Positions 47,993-58,727 of a stretch of DNA of 64,000 bases are shown here, in pieces. Source of the stretch: Polynucleobacter sp. 31A-FELB (GTDB taxonomy: Bacteria; Pseudomonadota; Gammaproteobacteria; Burkholderiales; Burkholderiaceae); contig NZ_JACVOO010000002.1 in the NCBI RefSeq assembly GCF_018882405.1, forward strand, positions 1 through 64,000, given 5' to 3'. The position numbers and the translations under genes are program-made. Below the pieces are notes generated by a model. It was given only the letters and a program-made list of their open reading frames with translations, was not told the DNA's origin and made no database searches. The number at the start of each line of letters is the position of its first letter. Positions within the stretch are counted from its first letter, which is position 1.

Positions 47993-48853
47993 CTAATTGC
48001 TTGGTGGTAATTCTGCTCCGCTGGGATGTTTGTAGCGGTTATAGGCCCAGATGAATTGATTGGGCGCAACTAGGATCGCATTTTCAATGGCGACATTAAG
48101 TTCGGCGGCAGCAAGTATGGAGTCTTCAGAGAGCGGTGCCAATCTCTTGGCTTGCATCAACCAGCCTTTACCAAGACCTTTGCGTTTAGCGGTAAACATC
48201 ACAACTGGCGTGTTGTTGCGATTGGCTAAGCGAGCGGGAAGTGGGGTCGTATAGGCGGGGCGTCCGAAAAAGGGTACCCAAACACCTTCACCGCCGCTAG
48301 GCACTTGATCTGGAAGAATGCCAATGGCCTCTCCACGTGTCAGTGCCCGTGTCATTTGACGGACGCCATTCAGATTGGTGGGCACGAAATGCATATTGGG
48401 GTAGGCACGACCTTCTTCCACCACTTCGTTAAGCCATTCTTGGCGTGATGGGCGATAAAGGATGGTGGCTGGGAAGTGCTGGGCTAAGACTCGAGGAATG
48501 ATTTCAAAGCCACCAAGGTGTGGAGTAAGCATGACTAAGCCATGACCTTCGTTAATAGCTTCCTCAACCAGATCCCAGTCCTGCACCTCGACTAGCTTGA
48601 GCGCCTTTGCTGGATTGCGCCAAATCCACAAACTGTCTGAGAAGAGCTGACCTGAGGCCGCCGCCGCACGCCAGATTTGCAGGGGTAAATGATGACTCTT
48701 AACAACGGCCTCATATTGAGGGCGGAAAAGTGATCGATATTGCTTGGAGCCGACATAGGCCAGCACCCCTAAAGCAGCCCCAATCACCTGAACCAGGAAT
48801 AAGGGCAATACCGCTATTGCAGCGAGGGTTAGCTTAAGAAGGAGTTTGCGCAC
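47993..48853 (-). CDS. LpxL/HtrB-type lipid A acyltransferase, copy 3 (divergent)
   Basis: The 286-residue protein has the motif LTPHLGGFEIIPRVLAQHF, GILPDQVPSGGEGVWVPFFG and FIWAYNRYKHPSG. More distant from copies 1 and 2, and probably a different acylation position. Gap of 25 bases to copy 2, same strand. Confidence 0.88.
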   Translation of the reverse strand: MRKLLLKLTLAAIAVLPLFLVQVIGAALGVLAYVGSKQYRSLFRPQYEAVVKSHHLPLQIWRAAAASGQLFSDSLWIWRNPAKALKLVEVQDWDLVEEAINEGHGLVMLTPHLGGFEIIPRVLAQHFPATILYRPSRQEWLNEVVEEGRAYPNMHFVPTNLNGVRQMTRALTRGEAIGILPDQVPSGGEGVWVPFFGRPAYTTPLPARLANRNNTPVVMFTAKRKGLGKGWLMQAKRLAPLSEDSILAAAELNVAIENAILVAPNQFIWAYNRYKHPSGAELPPSN

Positions 48854-48935
48854 CCTCTAATGATATTCAATGCTGGCGCTAGGGCCAAATTTACTGAGTG
48901 GCTTGATGAATAAGGCGTTTTTCGGATAGAATTCG

Positions 48936-48992
48936 TCTATCGCTGAGTTAAGGCAACTTGCAGGGCGATTCATAAATTCTGCTAAAGCGTCG
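48936..48992 (+). promoter_or_regulatory. SAM-II-like riboswitch upstream of metK
   Basis: ATCGC (48939-48943) can pair with GCGAT (48964-48968). Between and after them are the SAM-II consensus pieces TGAGTTAA, TTGCAGGGCG, ATAAAT and GCTAAAGCG in the right order and spacing. It ends about 60 bases before the metK ATG, farther than in typical SAM-II, where the ribosome site follows directly. Confidence 0.65.
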
Positions 48993-49056
48993 CCGTTGAA
49001 GTTCCTGGCACGTCGAGTTGTCCCATAGATCGTGTTAATTTTTAAAGGAATATGCA

Positions 49057-50223
49057 ATGGCAAATGATTACTTCTTTACCTCAGAATCAGTTTCTGAAGG
49101 TCACCCCGATAAAGTAGCAGACCAAATCTCTGATGCCATCCTGGATTCAATCCTGGCTCAGGACCCAACTGCACGTGTTGCTGCGGAAACTTTGTGTAAT
49201 ACCGGCTTGGTAGTTTTGGCTGGTGAGATCACAACGAACGCCAATGTGGATTACATCCAAGTGGCTCGTAACACTTTGCGTGAAATTGGTTACGACAACA
49301 CTGACTACGGTATTGATTACAAAGGTTGTGCGGTGTTGGTTGCTTATGACAAGCAAAGTCCTGATATCGCTCAGGGTGTTGATAAAGCACATGACGACGG
49401 CTTAGATCAAGGTGCTGGTGACCAAGGCTTGATGTTTGGTTACGCCTGTGACGAAACTGCAGAGCTCATGCCTTTGCCAATTCATTTGTCACACCGTTTA
49501 GTAGAGCGTCAATCTCAATTGCGCCGTGATGGCCGTTTGAATTGGTTGCGCCCAGATGCAAAGTCACAAGTGACCCTGCGTTACGTCGATGGCAAGCCTG
49601 ACTCAATTGACACCGTGGTTCTCTCTACACAACATGATGAAGAAATTTCTCTCGAGAAATTGCGTGAAGCAGTCATCGAAGAAATCATCAAACCAGTCTT
49701 GCCAAAGCATTTGATCAAAGGCGCGATTAACTTTTTGGTAAACCCAACAGGTCGATTTGTTATCGGCGGCCCGCAAGGCGATTGCGGTCTGACAGGTCGC
49801 AAGATCATTGTGGACACCTACGGCGGTGCAGCCCCTCACGGTGGTGGCGCGTTCTCTGGTAAGGATCCATCCAAGGTTGACCGTTCCGCTGCCTATGCTG
49901 GTCGTTATGTAGCGAAGAACGTAGTTGCTGCTGGTTTGGCAAGCAAGTGCTTGATTCAGATCTCTTACGCGATTGGTGTTGCTAAACCAACTTCAGTGAT
50001 GGTGAGCACCTTTGGTACTGGCAAGATCTCTGACGAGAAGATTGCGCAATTGGTATCTGAGCACTTTGACTTGCGTCCAAAAGGCATCGTTAAGATGTTG
50101 AACCTCTTGCGTCCGATTTATCGCAAGACAGCTGCTTATGGCCACTTTGGTCGTGAGGAGCCGGAATTTACTTGGGAACAGTGCGATAAGGCGCCTGCCT
50201 TACGTGCAGCAGCTGGCTTGTAA
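49057..50223 (+). CDS. metK: S-adenosylmethionine synthetase
   Basis: The 388-residue protein has [32 protein letters not shown] and [19 protein letters not shown], the MetK signatures. Makes SAM from methionine and ATP. AAAGGAATAT precedes the ATG. A SAM-II-like element lies in its leader. Confidence 0.97.
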   Translation: MANDYFFTSESVSEGHPDKVADQISDAILDSILAQDPTARVAAETLCNTGLVVLAGEITTNANVDYIQVARNTLREIGYDNTDYGIDYKGCAVLVAYDKQSPDIAQGVDKAHDDGLDQGAGDQGLMFGYACDETAELMPLPIHLSHRLVERQSQLRRDGRLNWLRPDAKSQVTLRYVDGKPDSIDTVVLSTQHDEEISLEKLREAVIEEIIKPVLPKHLIKGAINFLVNPTGRFVIGGPQGDCGLTGRKIIVDTYGGAAPHGGGAFSGKDPSKVDRSAAYAGRYVAKNVVAAGLASKCLIQISYAIGVAKPTSVMVSTFGTGKISDEKIAQLVSEHFDLRPKGIVKMLNLLRPIYRKTAAYGHFGREEPEFTWEQCDKAPALRAAAGL

Positions 50224-50273
50224 TCTGCTTTCTAGGTAGTAAATTTGCAGTTTGTTTTGTATTGAGGCGAAAT

Positions 50274-50301
50274 ATGGCGAAATTGATTACAATTTCGCCA
50301 T
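50274..50301. terminator. Strong hairpin after metK
   Basis: ATGGCGAAAT pairs with ATTTCGCCAT across eight bases (10-base stem). No T tract follows, so it may be a processing or antitermination structure and not a plain terminator. Confidence 0.45.
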
Positions 50302-50302
50302 A

Positions 50303-50400
50303 CCTTCAAGGAGCGTTGCAAGGAATGCTGAGAACCAGCGTTTCCCCAGGCTTGAAGGGAGTGGACTCCTAGGTAACCCCAGAGTTTGCTAATTGCAACT
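50303..50400 (+). promoter_or_regulatory. S-adenosylhomocysteine riboswitch
   Basis: P1 is CCTTCAAG (50303-50310) with CTTGAAGG (50351-50358). The conserved AAGGAGCGTTGCAAGG core, a P2 hairpin (GGAATGCTG/CAGCGTTTCC) and CCCCAGGCTTG follow. A GAGTGGACTC hairpin comes next. SAH riboswitches turn on ahcY or metH when SAH accumulates, which fits ahcY downstream. Confidence 0.85.
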
Positions 50401-50474
50401 GCGCTCGCTAACCCATGATTCAATGGCTAGCGAGTTCCTACTCCAGCATTGGATCGTATTTAGCTGGAGCATTC

Positions 50475-51920
50475 ATGAGTACCGTTTCCGATTTAAACAA
50501 CTTTGTAGCAACCCGTTGCGCTATTGCCGATATTTCTTTGGCTGACTTTGGCCGTAAAGAAATCGCCATTGCTGAAACTGAAATGCCAGGCCTCATCGCA
50601 ATTCGCGACGAGTTCGCTTCGCAGCAACCATTGCGTGGCGCACGCATCACTGGTTCATTGCACATGACCATTCAAACTGCAGTATTGATCGAGACGCTTG
50701 AAGCTCTCGGCGCTGAAGTGCAGTGGGCATCTTGCAATATTTTCTCTACACAAGATCACGCTGCTGCAGCTATTGCTGCTAACGGCACTCCAGTGTTTGC
50801 GATCAAGGGCGAAACTCTTGAGCAGTACTGGGATTACACCCATCGTATTTTTGAGTGGGCTGATGGTGGCTTTACCAATATGATTTTGGATGATGGTGGC
50901 GATGCTACTTTGTTATTGCACCTCGGTGCACGCGCTGAAAAAGATCAAGCTTGCTTGAATCATCCAACAAGCGAAGAAGAAACTATTTTGTTCGCGGCTA
51001 TTAAAAAGAAATTGGCGCAAGACCCAACTTGGTACTCCACACGCTTAGAAAAAGTAAAAGGCGTAACTGAAGAAACCACAACTGGTGTACATCGTCTCTA
51101 TCAGATGTTCGCAAAAGGTGACTTGAAGTTCCCGGCAATTAATGTGAACGATTCCGTTACTAAGAGCAAGTTCGATAACCTCTATGGTTGCCGCGAATCT
51201 TTAGTTGATGCGATCAAGCGCGCTACTGACGTCATGGTTGCCGGTAAGGTTGCAGTGGTTTGTGGTTACGGCGATGTGGGTAAAGGCTCAGCTCAAGCTC
51301 TACGTGCTTTGTCTGCTCAAGTTTGGGTTACTGAAGTAGATCCAATCTGCGCATTACAAGCAGCGATGGAAGGCTACCGCGTTGTCACAATGGATTACGC
51401 TGCAGATAAGGCAGACATCTTTGTTTCTGCAACAGGTAACTACCATGTGATTACACATGACCACATGATCAAGATGAAGAACCAAGCCATCGTTTGTAAT
51501 ATCGGTCACTTCGATAACGAGATTGATGTTGCTGGTATCGAGAAATACAAGTGGGAAGAAATCAAGCCACAAGTAGATCACGTGATTTTCCCAGCAGCTA
51601 ATGGCAATCCTGAGAAGCGCATCATCATCCTGGCTAAAGGTCGTTTGGTTAACCTCGGTTGCGGCACAGGTCACCCATCTTATGTAATGAGTTCTTCATT
51701 TGCGAACCAAGTGATTGCGCAGATCGAATTGTGGAATGCAGTTGGCACAGATAAATACCCAGTCGGCGTTTACACCTTGCCTAAGCATTTGGATGAGAAG
51801 GTTGCTCGTTTGCAGCTCAAGACATTGAATGCACAGTTAACTGTATTGTCAGATCAGCAAGCTTCATACATTGGCGTAACGAAGGAAGGCCCATACAAGG
51901 CTGACCACTACCGTTATTAA
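50475..51920 (+). CDS. ahcY: Adenosylhomocysteinase
   Basis: A 481-residue protein starting [20 protein letters not shown], with GGAG 6 to 9 bases before the ATG. NAD-binding loop [17 protein letters not shown] and the HTTGVHRL-type substrate region ([13 protein letters not shown]) are intact, with the usual C-terminal KADHYRY. The frame stays open to 50415, but that part overlaps the riboswitch exit and is not conserved. It removes SAH. Confidence 0.97.
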   Translation: MSTVSDLNNFVATRCAIADISLADFGRKEIAIAETEMPGLIAIRDEFASQQPLRGARITGSLHMTIQTAVLIETLEALGAEVQWASCNIFSTQDHAAAAIAANGTPVFAIKGETLEQYWDYTHRIFEWADGGFTNMILDDGGDATLLLHLGARAEKDQACLNHPTSEEETILFAAIKKKLAQDPTWYSTRLEKVKGVTEETTTGVHRLYQMFAKGDLKFPAINVNDSVTKSKFDNLYGCRESLVDAIKRATDVMVAGKVAVVCGYGDVGKGSAQALRALSAQVWVTEVDPICALQAAMEGYRVVTMDYAADKADIFVSATGNYHVITHDHMIKMKNQAIVCNIGHFDNEIDVAGIEKYKWEEIKPQVDHVIFPAANGNPEKRIIILAKGRLVNLGCGTGHPSYVMSSSFANQVIAQIELWNAVGTDKYPVGVYTLPKHLDEKVARLQLKTLNAQLTVLSDQQASYIGVTKEGPYKADHYRY

Positions 51921-51976
51921 TTTGTACCCTTGCTAGATATTATTCAATAGAGAAATAGAGATACAGGCCCAAGATC

Positions 51977-52807
51977 ATGGAATTAAGCGTTGAATTCTTC
52001 CCTCCAAAAACACCTGAAGGTGAGAGCAAGCTGCATCTCGTGCGCGAGCGTTTTAGTGAAACGCTCAAGCCCGCTTTTTATTCTGTGACTTTTGGTGCTG
52101 GTGGCTCTACTCAATCCGGCACATTAAAAGTGGTGAGTGATATTCATGCTGCAGGCGCAGCGGTTGCCCCTCACTTATCTTGTGTTGGTAGCTCACGTGA
52201 AAGCGTGCGCGAAATGTTGAAGCAGTACCAAGCTTTAGGCGTTAAACGTATCGTAGCTTTACGTGGCGACTTGCCATCTGGCATGGGTCAGTATGGTGAG
52301 TTCCATCACGCAAATGAATTAGTCGAATTTATTCGTGCTGAAACTGGTGACTGGTTCCACATTGATGTGGCCGCATATCCAGAAAGTCATCCTCAGGCTA
52401 AGTCGCCAGCGACTGATGTGGATTTCTTTGTGCAGAAGATGAAGGCTGGAGCCAATTCGGCAGTGACTCAGTATTTCTATAACAGCGATGCGTACTTCCG
52501 CTTTGTTGATGAGGCGTATGACTTGGGCGTTACTCAGCCAGTGATCGCTGGAATTATGCCGATTACTAATAGCACTCAGTTGCTGCGTTTTTCAGATGCT
52601 TGTGGCGCAGAGATCCCGCGCTGGATTCGTTTGCGTTTGCAGTCTTATGGTGATGACACCGCTTCGATTCGTGCGTTTGGTGAAGAGGTAGTTACGGATC
52701 TTTGTGATCAACTCTTAACTGCTGGCGCTCCAGGATTGCATTTCTATTCACTGAATCAAGCGGATGCCGTTTTAGCGATTGCAGACAATCTCAGTCTCAA
52801 TAAGTAA
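51977..52807 (+). CDS. metF: Methylenetetrahydrofolate reductase
   Basis: A 276-residue FAD enzyme with VEFFPPKTPEGE, VTFGAGGSTQ and AGIMPITNSTQLLRFSD. It supplies methyl-THF to methionine synthase and so closes the SAM cycle with metK and ahcY. Overlaps fau at the 3' end by 11 bases. Confidence 0.96.
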   Translation: MELSVEFFPPKTPEGESKLHLVRERFSETLKPAFYSVTFGAGGSTQSGTLKVVSDIHAAGAAVAPHLSCVGSSRESVREMLKQYQALGVKRIVALRGDLPSGMGQYGEFHHANELVEFIRAETGDWFHIDVAAYPESHPQAKSPATDVDFFVQKMKAGANSAVTQYFYNSDAYFRFVDEAYDLGVTQPVIAGIMPITNSTQLLRFSDACGAEIPRWIRLRLQSYGDDTASIRAFGEEVVTDLCDQLLTAGAPGLHFYSLNQADAVLAIADNLSLNK

Positions 52808-53429
52808 TTAATAAGCCTGACTCAGTCAGCATGGCATCCAAAGGTTCATCATGCGTTTGAGCCTGCCATTGAGCATCATCTAATTTTTGCCAATCAAAGC
52901 CTATGCCGATGCATAGTAGGCTTGGTTTGGCTTTACGCAACTGAGCCAGGGTGCGGTCAAAGTAGCCACCCCCATACCCAAGGCGCCAATAATGTGTTTT
53001 ATCGCCCACCTTGGATTCTGACCAGCCCACGCAGGGTATCAAGATGCAGTCTGGAGTGACTTGAGGTCTGCGGGGGTTATTAGGGTCTGGCTCCGGAACG
53101 CCATGGCGACTTGGAATTAGTAGATCGCCCTCTTGCCATGCATAAAAATCTAAATGTTTATCAGGGCGCGCAAAAGGGAGGGCCAGTGTTTTGCCTGCGC
53201 CACTCTCAGCCCAAGCTAATAAAGGAGGCCGCAGATCCAACTCATCTTGTATAGGGCAATACAGGGCAATAGATTGAACTTGAGCGCCATGGGCGCCCAG
53301 AAAACTGGCTAGGCCAGCCGAAATAGCTTCTCGTGCCATCGGATAGCTTGCGCTAGCCGCAAACTGTTTCCTTTGGGCTAGTAAGTCCTGCCGTAGCGAT
53401 TTTGGAGAATTGCCGTGCATATCGACCAT
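52797..53429 (-). CDS. fau: 5-formyltetrahydrofolate cyclo-ligase
   Basis: The 210-residue protein has the phosphate-binding RLGYGGGYFDRTLAQLRKAK and the N-terminal LRQDLLAQRKQFAAS. It converts 5-formyl-THF to methenyl-THF. Convergent with metF, both in one-carbon metabolism. Confidence 0.9.
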   Translation of the reverse strand: MVDMHGNSPKSLRQDLLAQRKQFAASASYPMAREAISAGLASFLGAHGAQVQSIALYCPIQDELDLRPPLLAWAESGAGKTLALPFARPDKHLDFYAWQEGDLLIPSRHGVPEPDPNNPRRPQVTPDCILIPCVGWSESKVGDKTHYWRLGYGGGYFDRTLAQLRKAKPSLLCIGIGFDWQKLDDAQWQAQTHDEPLDAMLTESGLLITY

Positions 53430-53475
53430 TATCAGGCGAAAATTAAGAGATATAGTAAATCGATAAGGTAAGACG

Positions 53476-55434
53476 GTGAAAAAGAAGTTTCATGTTTTTA
53501 GTGGCTGGCAAAAAACGATGGGCGGAATTTTATTTCTGGCTCTGGCAGTAGCTGCGCCTAGCATTTCTGCAGAAAAAGCCAAGAAAGTCGCCCCCGCCAA
53601 AGAAAGCAGAGTTTCAGCCTTTGAAATTACCGAAGGTGATCGTACCTTTATTGAATTGCGTGAGGCTGCTAAACGAAATGATGTGGCTCGCACACAGGCC
53701 TTAGCTGCCAGCCTCTCGAATTACCCATATGACGATTACGTAGCTTATTTCCGTATCAAGCCACAGTTATTTGATGGCGCTGGTGGTGCTCGATCCGACA
53801 GCAATGTGGACTCTCAAGTGGTAGCTTTTTTAAATCAATACCAAGGCACTGCACTAGCTGATCGGATGCGCAATGATTGGTTGCTTGTTTTAGGTAAGCG
53901 TAAAGACTGGTCTCGCTTTGATGCTGAATACTCCAAGTTTGTTTTGGATGATGACACTCAAGTGAAATGCTATTCCTTGCAATCGAAGTTGGCTCAAGGT
54001 GAGAACCCAACAAAAGTGGGGCTTGATGCACGCGCAATATTATTGGACCCACGTTATTTCGGTCAGGCTTGCCAAGAATTAGTGCCTATTTTGGTTGGTG
54101 CTGGCGGTATGACGCCGAGCGAAGCAAAGGCGATTGGTCGCGCTGCTAGCGAGATGGGTTTTGACACGATGTCGCGTCGCTTGGGTGGCGAGGATCCTAT
54201 TGCTGAGATTGTTAAATCTGCTAAAGCAGATCCTGCAAAAGCGTTTAAAGATTTTTCACAAAATGCATCTCGTTACAGCAAAGAGAATCAGGCGGTTGCT
54301 TGGGGTGTGATTGGTCAATTCCTCGCAAAGAAATTAGACCCCAATGCAGATGATGCGTATCGCCTTCAACAGGAGCTAGGCTACAACGAGCTTCTTTCTA
54401 CTGAGGGGCAAGAGTGGAAAGTCCGTGCGGGTTTGCGCGCTAAGGATTGGACGCTGGTAAAGAATGCAATTGAAGGCATGAATCCTGCGGTGCGTAGCAA
54501 AGATCCCGCTTGGACTTATTGGTATGCGCGTGCATTGAAAGTGGAGGGCCAAAATGAAAAGGCTCGCGAGAACCTCGAGCTTGTTGCTGACCAGTACAAC
54601 TTTTATGGACAGCTTGCACGAGAAGATCTAGGTAAATCGAATCATGCACCTGTGCGCACCAAAGTGAGCGATGCAGAAATTGACGCCATGTCTCAACGTA
54701 AGGGGTTTATTCGGGGTGAGCGCTTCTATGCCATGAATTTACGCTTTGAAGGCAATCGTGACTGGAATTGGGAGTTGCGCAATATGAGCGATAAGCAGTT
54801 GCTCGCAGCGGCTGAGTATGCCAAGCGTATTGGCTTGTATGACCGCGTAGTGAATACGGCGGATCGTACCAAGCAGGAGCATGACTTTAGCTTGCGCTAT
54901 CCAACCCCATATCGGGATGAGCTATCCCCAATTGCTAAGCAAATTGATTTGAACTTAGCTTGGGCTTATGGACTGATTCGTCAAGAGTCACGTTTCATCA
55001 TGAATGCCTCTTCATCCGTTGGCGCTTCAGGCTTAATGCAGGTAATGCCGAATACAGCAAAGTATGTGGCAAAGAAAATTGGCATGACCTCCTATACCAA
55101 TGACAAACTTGCTGATACCAATACCAATCTCACTTTGGGTAGTAATTACTTAAATATGGTCTTAGGAGACCTTGATGGTTCTTGGGTTCTGGCGTCTGCT
55201 GCTTATAACGCGGGCCCATCACGCTCTAAAACTTGGCGGGAAAAACTCACCAGCCCTACAGAGGGTGCGATCTTCGCAGAAACTATTCCGTTTAATGAAA
55301 CGCGCACTTATGTAAAAAATGTTTTAGCCAATGCAACGTATTATTCATCGGTGATGCATGGGCAGTCGCAGTCTTTAAAGCAGCGTTTAGGTGTGATTAC
55401 TCCTAAAGCGGCAAACGCATCTGAGCTACCTTAG
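53476..55434 (+). CDS. slt: Soluble lytic murein transglycosylase
   Basis: The 652-residue protein has an N-terminal signal peptide (GGILFLALAVAAPSISA), a long superhelical U/L region and a C-terminal SLT domain with the catalytic glutamate in GLIRQESRFIMNASSSVGAS, then GLMQVMPNTA and SAAYNAGPSR. It cleaves peptidoglycan glycan strands in the periplasm. The initiating codon is GTG at 53476. Confidence 0.92.
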   Translation: MKKKFHVFSGWQKTMGGILFLALAVAAPSISAEKAKKVAPAKESRVSAFEITEGDRTFIELREAAKRNDVARTQALAASLSNYPYDDYVAYFRIKPQLFDGAGGARSDSNVDSQVVAFLNQYQGTALADRMRNDWLLVLGKRKDWSRFDAEYSKFVLDDDTQVKCYSLQSKLAQGENPTKVGLDARAILLDPRYFGQACQELVPILVGAGGMTPSEAKAIGRAASEMGFDTMSRRLGGEDPIAEIVKSAKADPAKAFKDFSQNASRYSKENQAVAWGVIGQFLAKKLDPNADDAYRLQQELGYNELLSTEGQEWKVRAGLRAKDWTLVKNAIEGMNPAVRSKDPAWTYWYARALKVEGQNEKARENLELVADQYNFYGQLAREDLGKSNHAPVRTKVSDAEIDAMSQRKGFIRGERFYAMNLRFEGNRDWNWELRNMSDKQLLAAAEYAKRIGLYDRVVNTADRTKQEHDFSLRYPTPYRDELSPIAKQIDLNLAWAYGLIRQESRFIMNASSSVGASGLMQVMPNTAKYVAKKIGMTSYTNDKLADTNTNLTLGSNYLNMVLGDLDGSWVLASAAYNAGPSRSKTWREKLTSPTEGAIFAETIPFNETRTYVKNVLANATYYSSVMHGQSQSLKQRLGVITPKAANASELP

Positions 55435-55457
55435 TATTTCAACCAAATTGGAGTTTT

Positions 55458-56366
55458 ATGAAATATGACATTCTGCTAATTGGCGGTAACGGTTTTGTAG
55501 GTAGAGTCTTGGCGGCACAATTGCAAGCGGAGGGCTATTCCGTTTTATTGCCGACTAGACACTTAGCATCTGCGCGTGAATTGCGAATGCTGCCGAAAGT
55601 GCACTTAGAGGATGCTGATGTGCATGAGTTTGATTCATTGCAAGAACTTTGCTCACGAATTAAGCCGGGTGGTGCAGTCATTAATTTGGTGGGTGTGTTG
55701 CATGACAAGCCTGCACAGCCTTACGGAAAAGTATTTGAAGCTGCACATGTAGAGCTCCCTAAAAACATCATCACTGCCATGCAGTTACATGGTCTCAAGC
55801 GTTACTTGCACATGAGTGCATTGGGCGCGGATTCGAATGGTCCATCGATGTATCAGCGCAGTAAGGGTGATGGCGAGGCCGCAGTAAAAGCTAGCAATCT
55901 TGACTGGACTATTTTTAGGCCGTCAGTGATTTTTGGCGCTCAAGATCAATTTATTAATTTATTTGCCAAGTTAACCAAGCTATTCCCCGCAATGCCTTTA
56001 GCAAACTCCGGAGCACAGTTTCAGCCGGTGAGCGTGGATGATGTGGCTAGTGCATTTACCAAGTCTCTGAAGATGCCATCAACCATTCATCAATCTTATG
56101 ATTTGGTGGGGCCCACCGTTTACACCATGAAAGAAATTGTGGAATTTGCTGCACATAAGGTCAACACAAAATGCGCGATCATTCCTGTGCCTGCTTTTGT
56201 TGGCTATCTTCAAGCTTTGGCTTTTGAGTTCCTGCCCGTTCCAACCCTGATGTCTCGCGACAATATTGCTTCAATGCAGTTGCCAAATATCTTGCCACTG
56301 AATGGTGTGGATGCTTTGACTAAAGTTTTTGGTATCAGCCGCCGCACCCTAGAAGGCATGAAATAA
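55458..56366 (+). CDS. NAD(P)-binding epimerase-like protein (NDUFA9-type)
   Basis: A 302-residue extended-SDR protein with [18 protein letters not shown] and [20 protein letters not shown], then [20 protein letters not shown]. Closest to the complex I NDUFA9-subunit family often annotated in proteobacteria. Role not proven. Only 4 bases before cca. Confidence 0.82.
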   Translation: MKYDILLIGGNGFVGRVLAAQLQAEGYSVLLPTRHLASARELRMLPKVHLEDADVHEFDSLQELCSRIKPGGAVINLVGVLHDKPAQPYGKVFEAAHVELPKNIITAMQLHGLKRYLHMSALGADSNGPSMYQRSKGDGEAAVKASNLDWTIFRPSVIFGAQDQFINLFAKLTKLFPAMPLANSGAQFQPVSVDDVASAFTKSLKMPSTIHQSYDLVGPTVYTMKEIVEFAAHKVNTKCAIIPVPAFVGYLQALAFEFLPVPTLMSRDNIASMQLPNILPLNGVDALTKVFGISRRTLEGMK

Positions 56367-56370
56367 GCTC

Positions 56371-57510
56371 ATGAAGATCTACGCTGTTGGTGGCGCCATT
56401 CGGGATACCCTCATGGGTTTGCCGGTGCATGACATTGATTATGTGGTGGTTGGTTCTAGCGTAGAAGAGATGATTGCCCAGGGCTATCGTCCAGTGGGCA
56501 AAGATTTTCCAGTGTTCTTGCATCCAGATACCCAGGCTGAATATGCCTTAGCTCGCACAGAGCGTAAGACGGGCAAAGGCTACAAGGGCTTTATGTTTTA
56601 TGCCGACCCGACCGTCACGCTAGAGCAAGACTTAGAGCGTCGTGATCTGACTATTAATGCAATGGCGCAAGAGGTTGGTGCTGATGGCAAATGGGTGGGA
56701 CCTATTTTGGACCCCTACAACGGTCAGCAAGATCTAGCGGCTAGAGTATTTCGTCATGTGTCCGATGCATTTGCTGAAGATCCTTTGCGTCTATTGCGTA
56801 TCGCGCGTTTTGCAGCGCGCTTTCCAGAATTTACTGTTGCGCCAGAAACCATGGCTGCTTTGCAGGCTATCGTTCAATCCAATGAATTATCAGCGCTCTC
56901 AGCTGAGAGAATCTGGCAGGAGTTGGCCAGAGGCTTTACTGCCGATAAGCCCATGCGAATGTTCCAAGTTCTACTAGATGCTGATGCAGCCAGGGTATTG
57001 CTGCCGGCAACGCTGACATCCCATTTGGCTAAAGAAGAATTCCGCGGGCAACTCATTGCACATTTGCATGCAGCAGACAACCGTATCGAAGATCGATGCG
57101 GCGTCACTCTCATGCATTTACCTGCCAGTGAAATTCGCTCGTGGGCAGAGTGCGTCAAGATGCCAAATGAGGTGCGTGATTTCAGTGAAATATTTAGTGA
57201 GCTTAATGTACTCATCGAGAAATCGGTCAACGATGTAGGTATTAGCTATCAGCCTGCAGATATATTGGCCTGGTTTAATCGTGCAGACGTTTGGCGTAAG
57301 CCTGAGCGTGGAAATGCTTTGTTGAATTTAGCAAAGCGTATTGGCTTGAATGTCAGCGCTTTAATTTCAGCAATGCAAAATGCTCAATCGCTCAACACGG
57401 CCTCAATTATTGAAAGTGTTCCTGCAGACCAGAGATCTAACGGTGAAAGAATTCGCAGTGCAGTAGATGCTGCGCGACTCTTAGCTATTACTACAGCCGT
57501 AAGCATTTAA
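56371..57510 (+). CDS. cca: CCA-adding tRNA nucleotidyltransferase (class II), HD domain not intact
   Basis: The 379-residue protein has [30 protein letters not shown] and [10 protein letters not shown], the class II head motifs. E. coli Cca is 412 residues with an HD phosphohydrolase domain. Here the corresponding stretch reads [18 protein letters not shown] and I see no HD pair, so 3' repair is retained but HD activities are probably lost. The start is the ATG next to the preceding stop. Confidence 0.93.
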   Translation: MKIYAVGGAIRDTLMGLPVHDIDYVVVGSSVEEMIAQGYRPVGKDFPVFLHPDTQAEYALARTERKTGKGYKGFMFYADPTVTLEQDLERRDLTINAMAQEVGADGKWVGPILDPYNGQQDLAARVFRHVSDAFAEDPLRLLRIARFAARFPEFTVAPETMAALQAIVQSNELSALSAERIWQELARGFTADKPMRMFQVLLDADAARVLLPATLTSHLAKEEFRGQLIAHLHAADNRIEDRCGVTLMHLPASEIRSWAECVKMPNEVRDFSEIFSELNVLIEKSVNDVGISYQPADILAWFNRADVWRKPERGNALLNLAKRIGLNVSALISAMQNAQSLNTASIIESVPADQRSNGERIRSAVDAARLLAITTAVSI

Positions 57511-57514
57511 AAAC

Positions 57515-58702
57515 TTACAGCCGATTTCTGCCCCGAAGGCCCGGTAGGTCTTCTAAGACGTGGTCTGGCAATACCTCAGACAGTTTCTTTGAGAATGCAA
57601 AGACTTTGAATAGCTCGCCCATCTCCGCTTCAGATAATAGTTTTTGCAGCGAGTTCGAAATAGGTAAGAAGGTTTCTGGGTTGCTAGGGTCGCCAATCTC
57701 CAATGCAATATCGCCAATGCCCGCATCTAGCAAATAAGATGCCTGATTGCTGAGATAGACATCATCAACTTCTTCCTCGAGTGCACTGCGGGCAATCTGC
57801 GACCATTCCACATGCGTTGTTAAATCACATAGTCCCGGAAGGTGAAATGGATCTTGAATAGCATGATGGCGATGATGCGCCATGAGCGTGCCCTCTAGGC
57901 GTTGTGCATGGTAATACTCGCTCTCCGGAAATCCGTAATCAAAAGTGAGGAAGAGTCCGGTATCGAGATGCTTGGCTACTTGGCGCATCCAAGCATTTGC
58001 GGGCGCATGTAATTCAGTAAGGTAGCCTTCAGAAAAGTTTCCGGTGAGTAAGGTCTCTGGAAGCAGTGACTGCTCAACGGGTTGTCCTGTTGACCAAGCA
58101 AGCTTGCCATCAATTACAGCGACGCCTTGTTGATACCAAAAGCCATTTTGAAAAATGATGGCGTCACAAGGGATGGCATCAATTACCTCGTTGGCCAGAA
58201 TGATGCCCTTGAAGTTGCTAGGTAAAGAGCTTAACCAATTGCATTGAGTAGATAGAGCTAGTTTCTCGGTAAGTTGCTTGAGGCGTTCTTCTTGTCTTTG
58301 AGCTAGGTCTGGCGAGATCTCGATGATGTCATAGTGATCTAAGGAAAATTCAAGATCGTGAAGTCGGGTAAGAATGGATTCAGCCAACTTACCGGTCCCG
58401 GCGCCAAACTCCAGAATCTGGGTAGGAAGCCCTTGAGCTTCAAGGCCCTCCAGAATCGGTAAAAGGGTTTCTACGATGGCAGCGCCAAATAGGGGGGAGA
58501 GCTCTGGGGCTGTCGTGAAATCACCGCCAGTACCCAATTTGTGGGCTCCAGCGCTGTAATAACCCATACCTGGCTCATATAAAGCCATTTCCATATACCT
58601 TGAAAAGGGCATCCAGCCGCCATTAGAGGCGATTTCGCCCATTATTTTTTGGCTAAGAAGCTCGGTATGAGCCGTTTCAAGGCTGGTCAAGGTAATATCC
58701 AT
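57515..58702 (-). CDS. COG1565-type SAM-dependent methyltransferase (NDUFAF7-like)
   Basis: The 395-residue protein has GDFTTAPELSPLFGAAI and ILEFGAGTGKLAESILTRLH, then ILANEVIDAIPC. Bacterial relatives of the complex I assembly methyltransferase. Its substrate here is not known. Convergent with cca by 4 bases. Confidence 0.87.
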   Translation of the reverse strand: MDITLTSLETAHTELLSQKIMGEIASNGGWMPFSRYMEMALYEPGMGYYSAGAHKLGTGGDFTTAPELSPLFGAAIVETLLPILEGLEAQGLPTQILEFGAGTGKLAESILTRLHDLEFSLDHYDIIEISPDLAQRQEERLKQLTEKLALSTQCNWLSSLPSNFKGIILANEVIDAIPCDAIIFQNGFWYQQGVAVIDGKLAWSTGQPVEQSLLPETLLTGNFSEGYLTELHAPANAWMRQVAKHLDTGLFLTFDYGFPESEYYHAQRLEGTLMAHHRHHAIQDPFHLPGLCDLTTHVEWSQIARSALEEEVDDVYLSNQASYLLDAGIGDIALEIGDPSNPETFLPISNSLQKLLSEAEMGELFKVFAFSKKLSEVLPDHVLEDLPGLRGRNRL

Positions 58703-58727
58703 AGCTCGCTAGTCTAAGAGAATTTAA

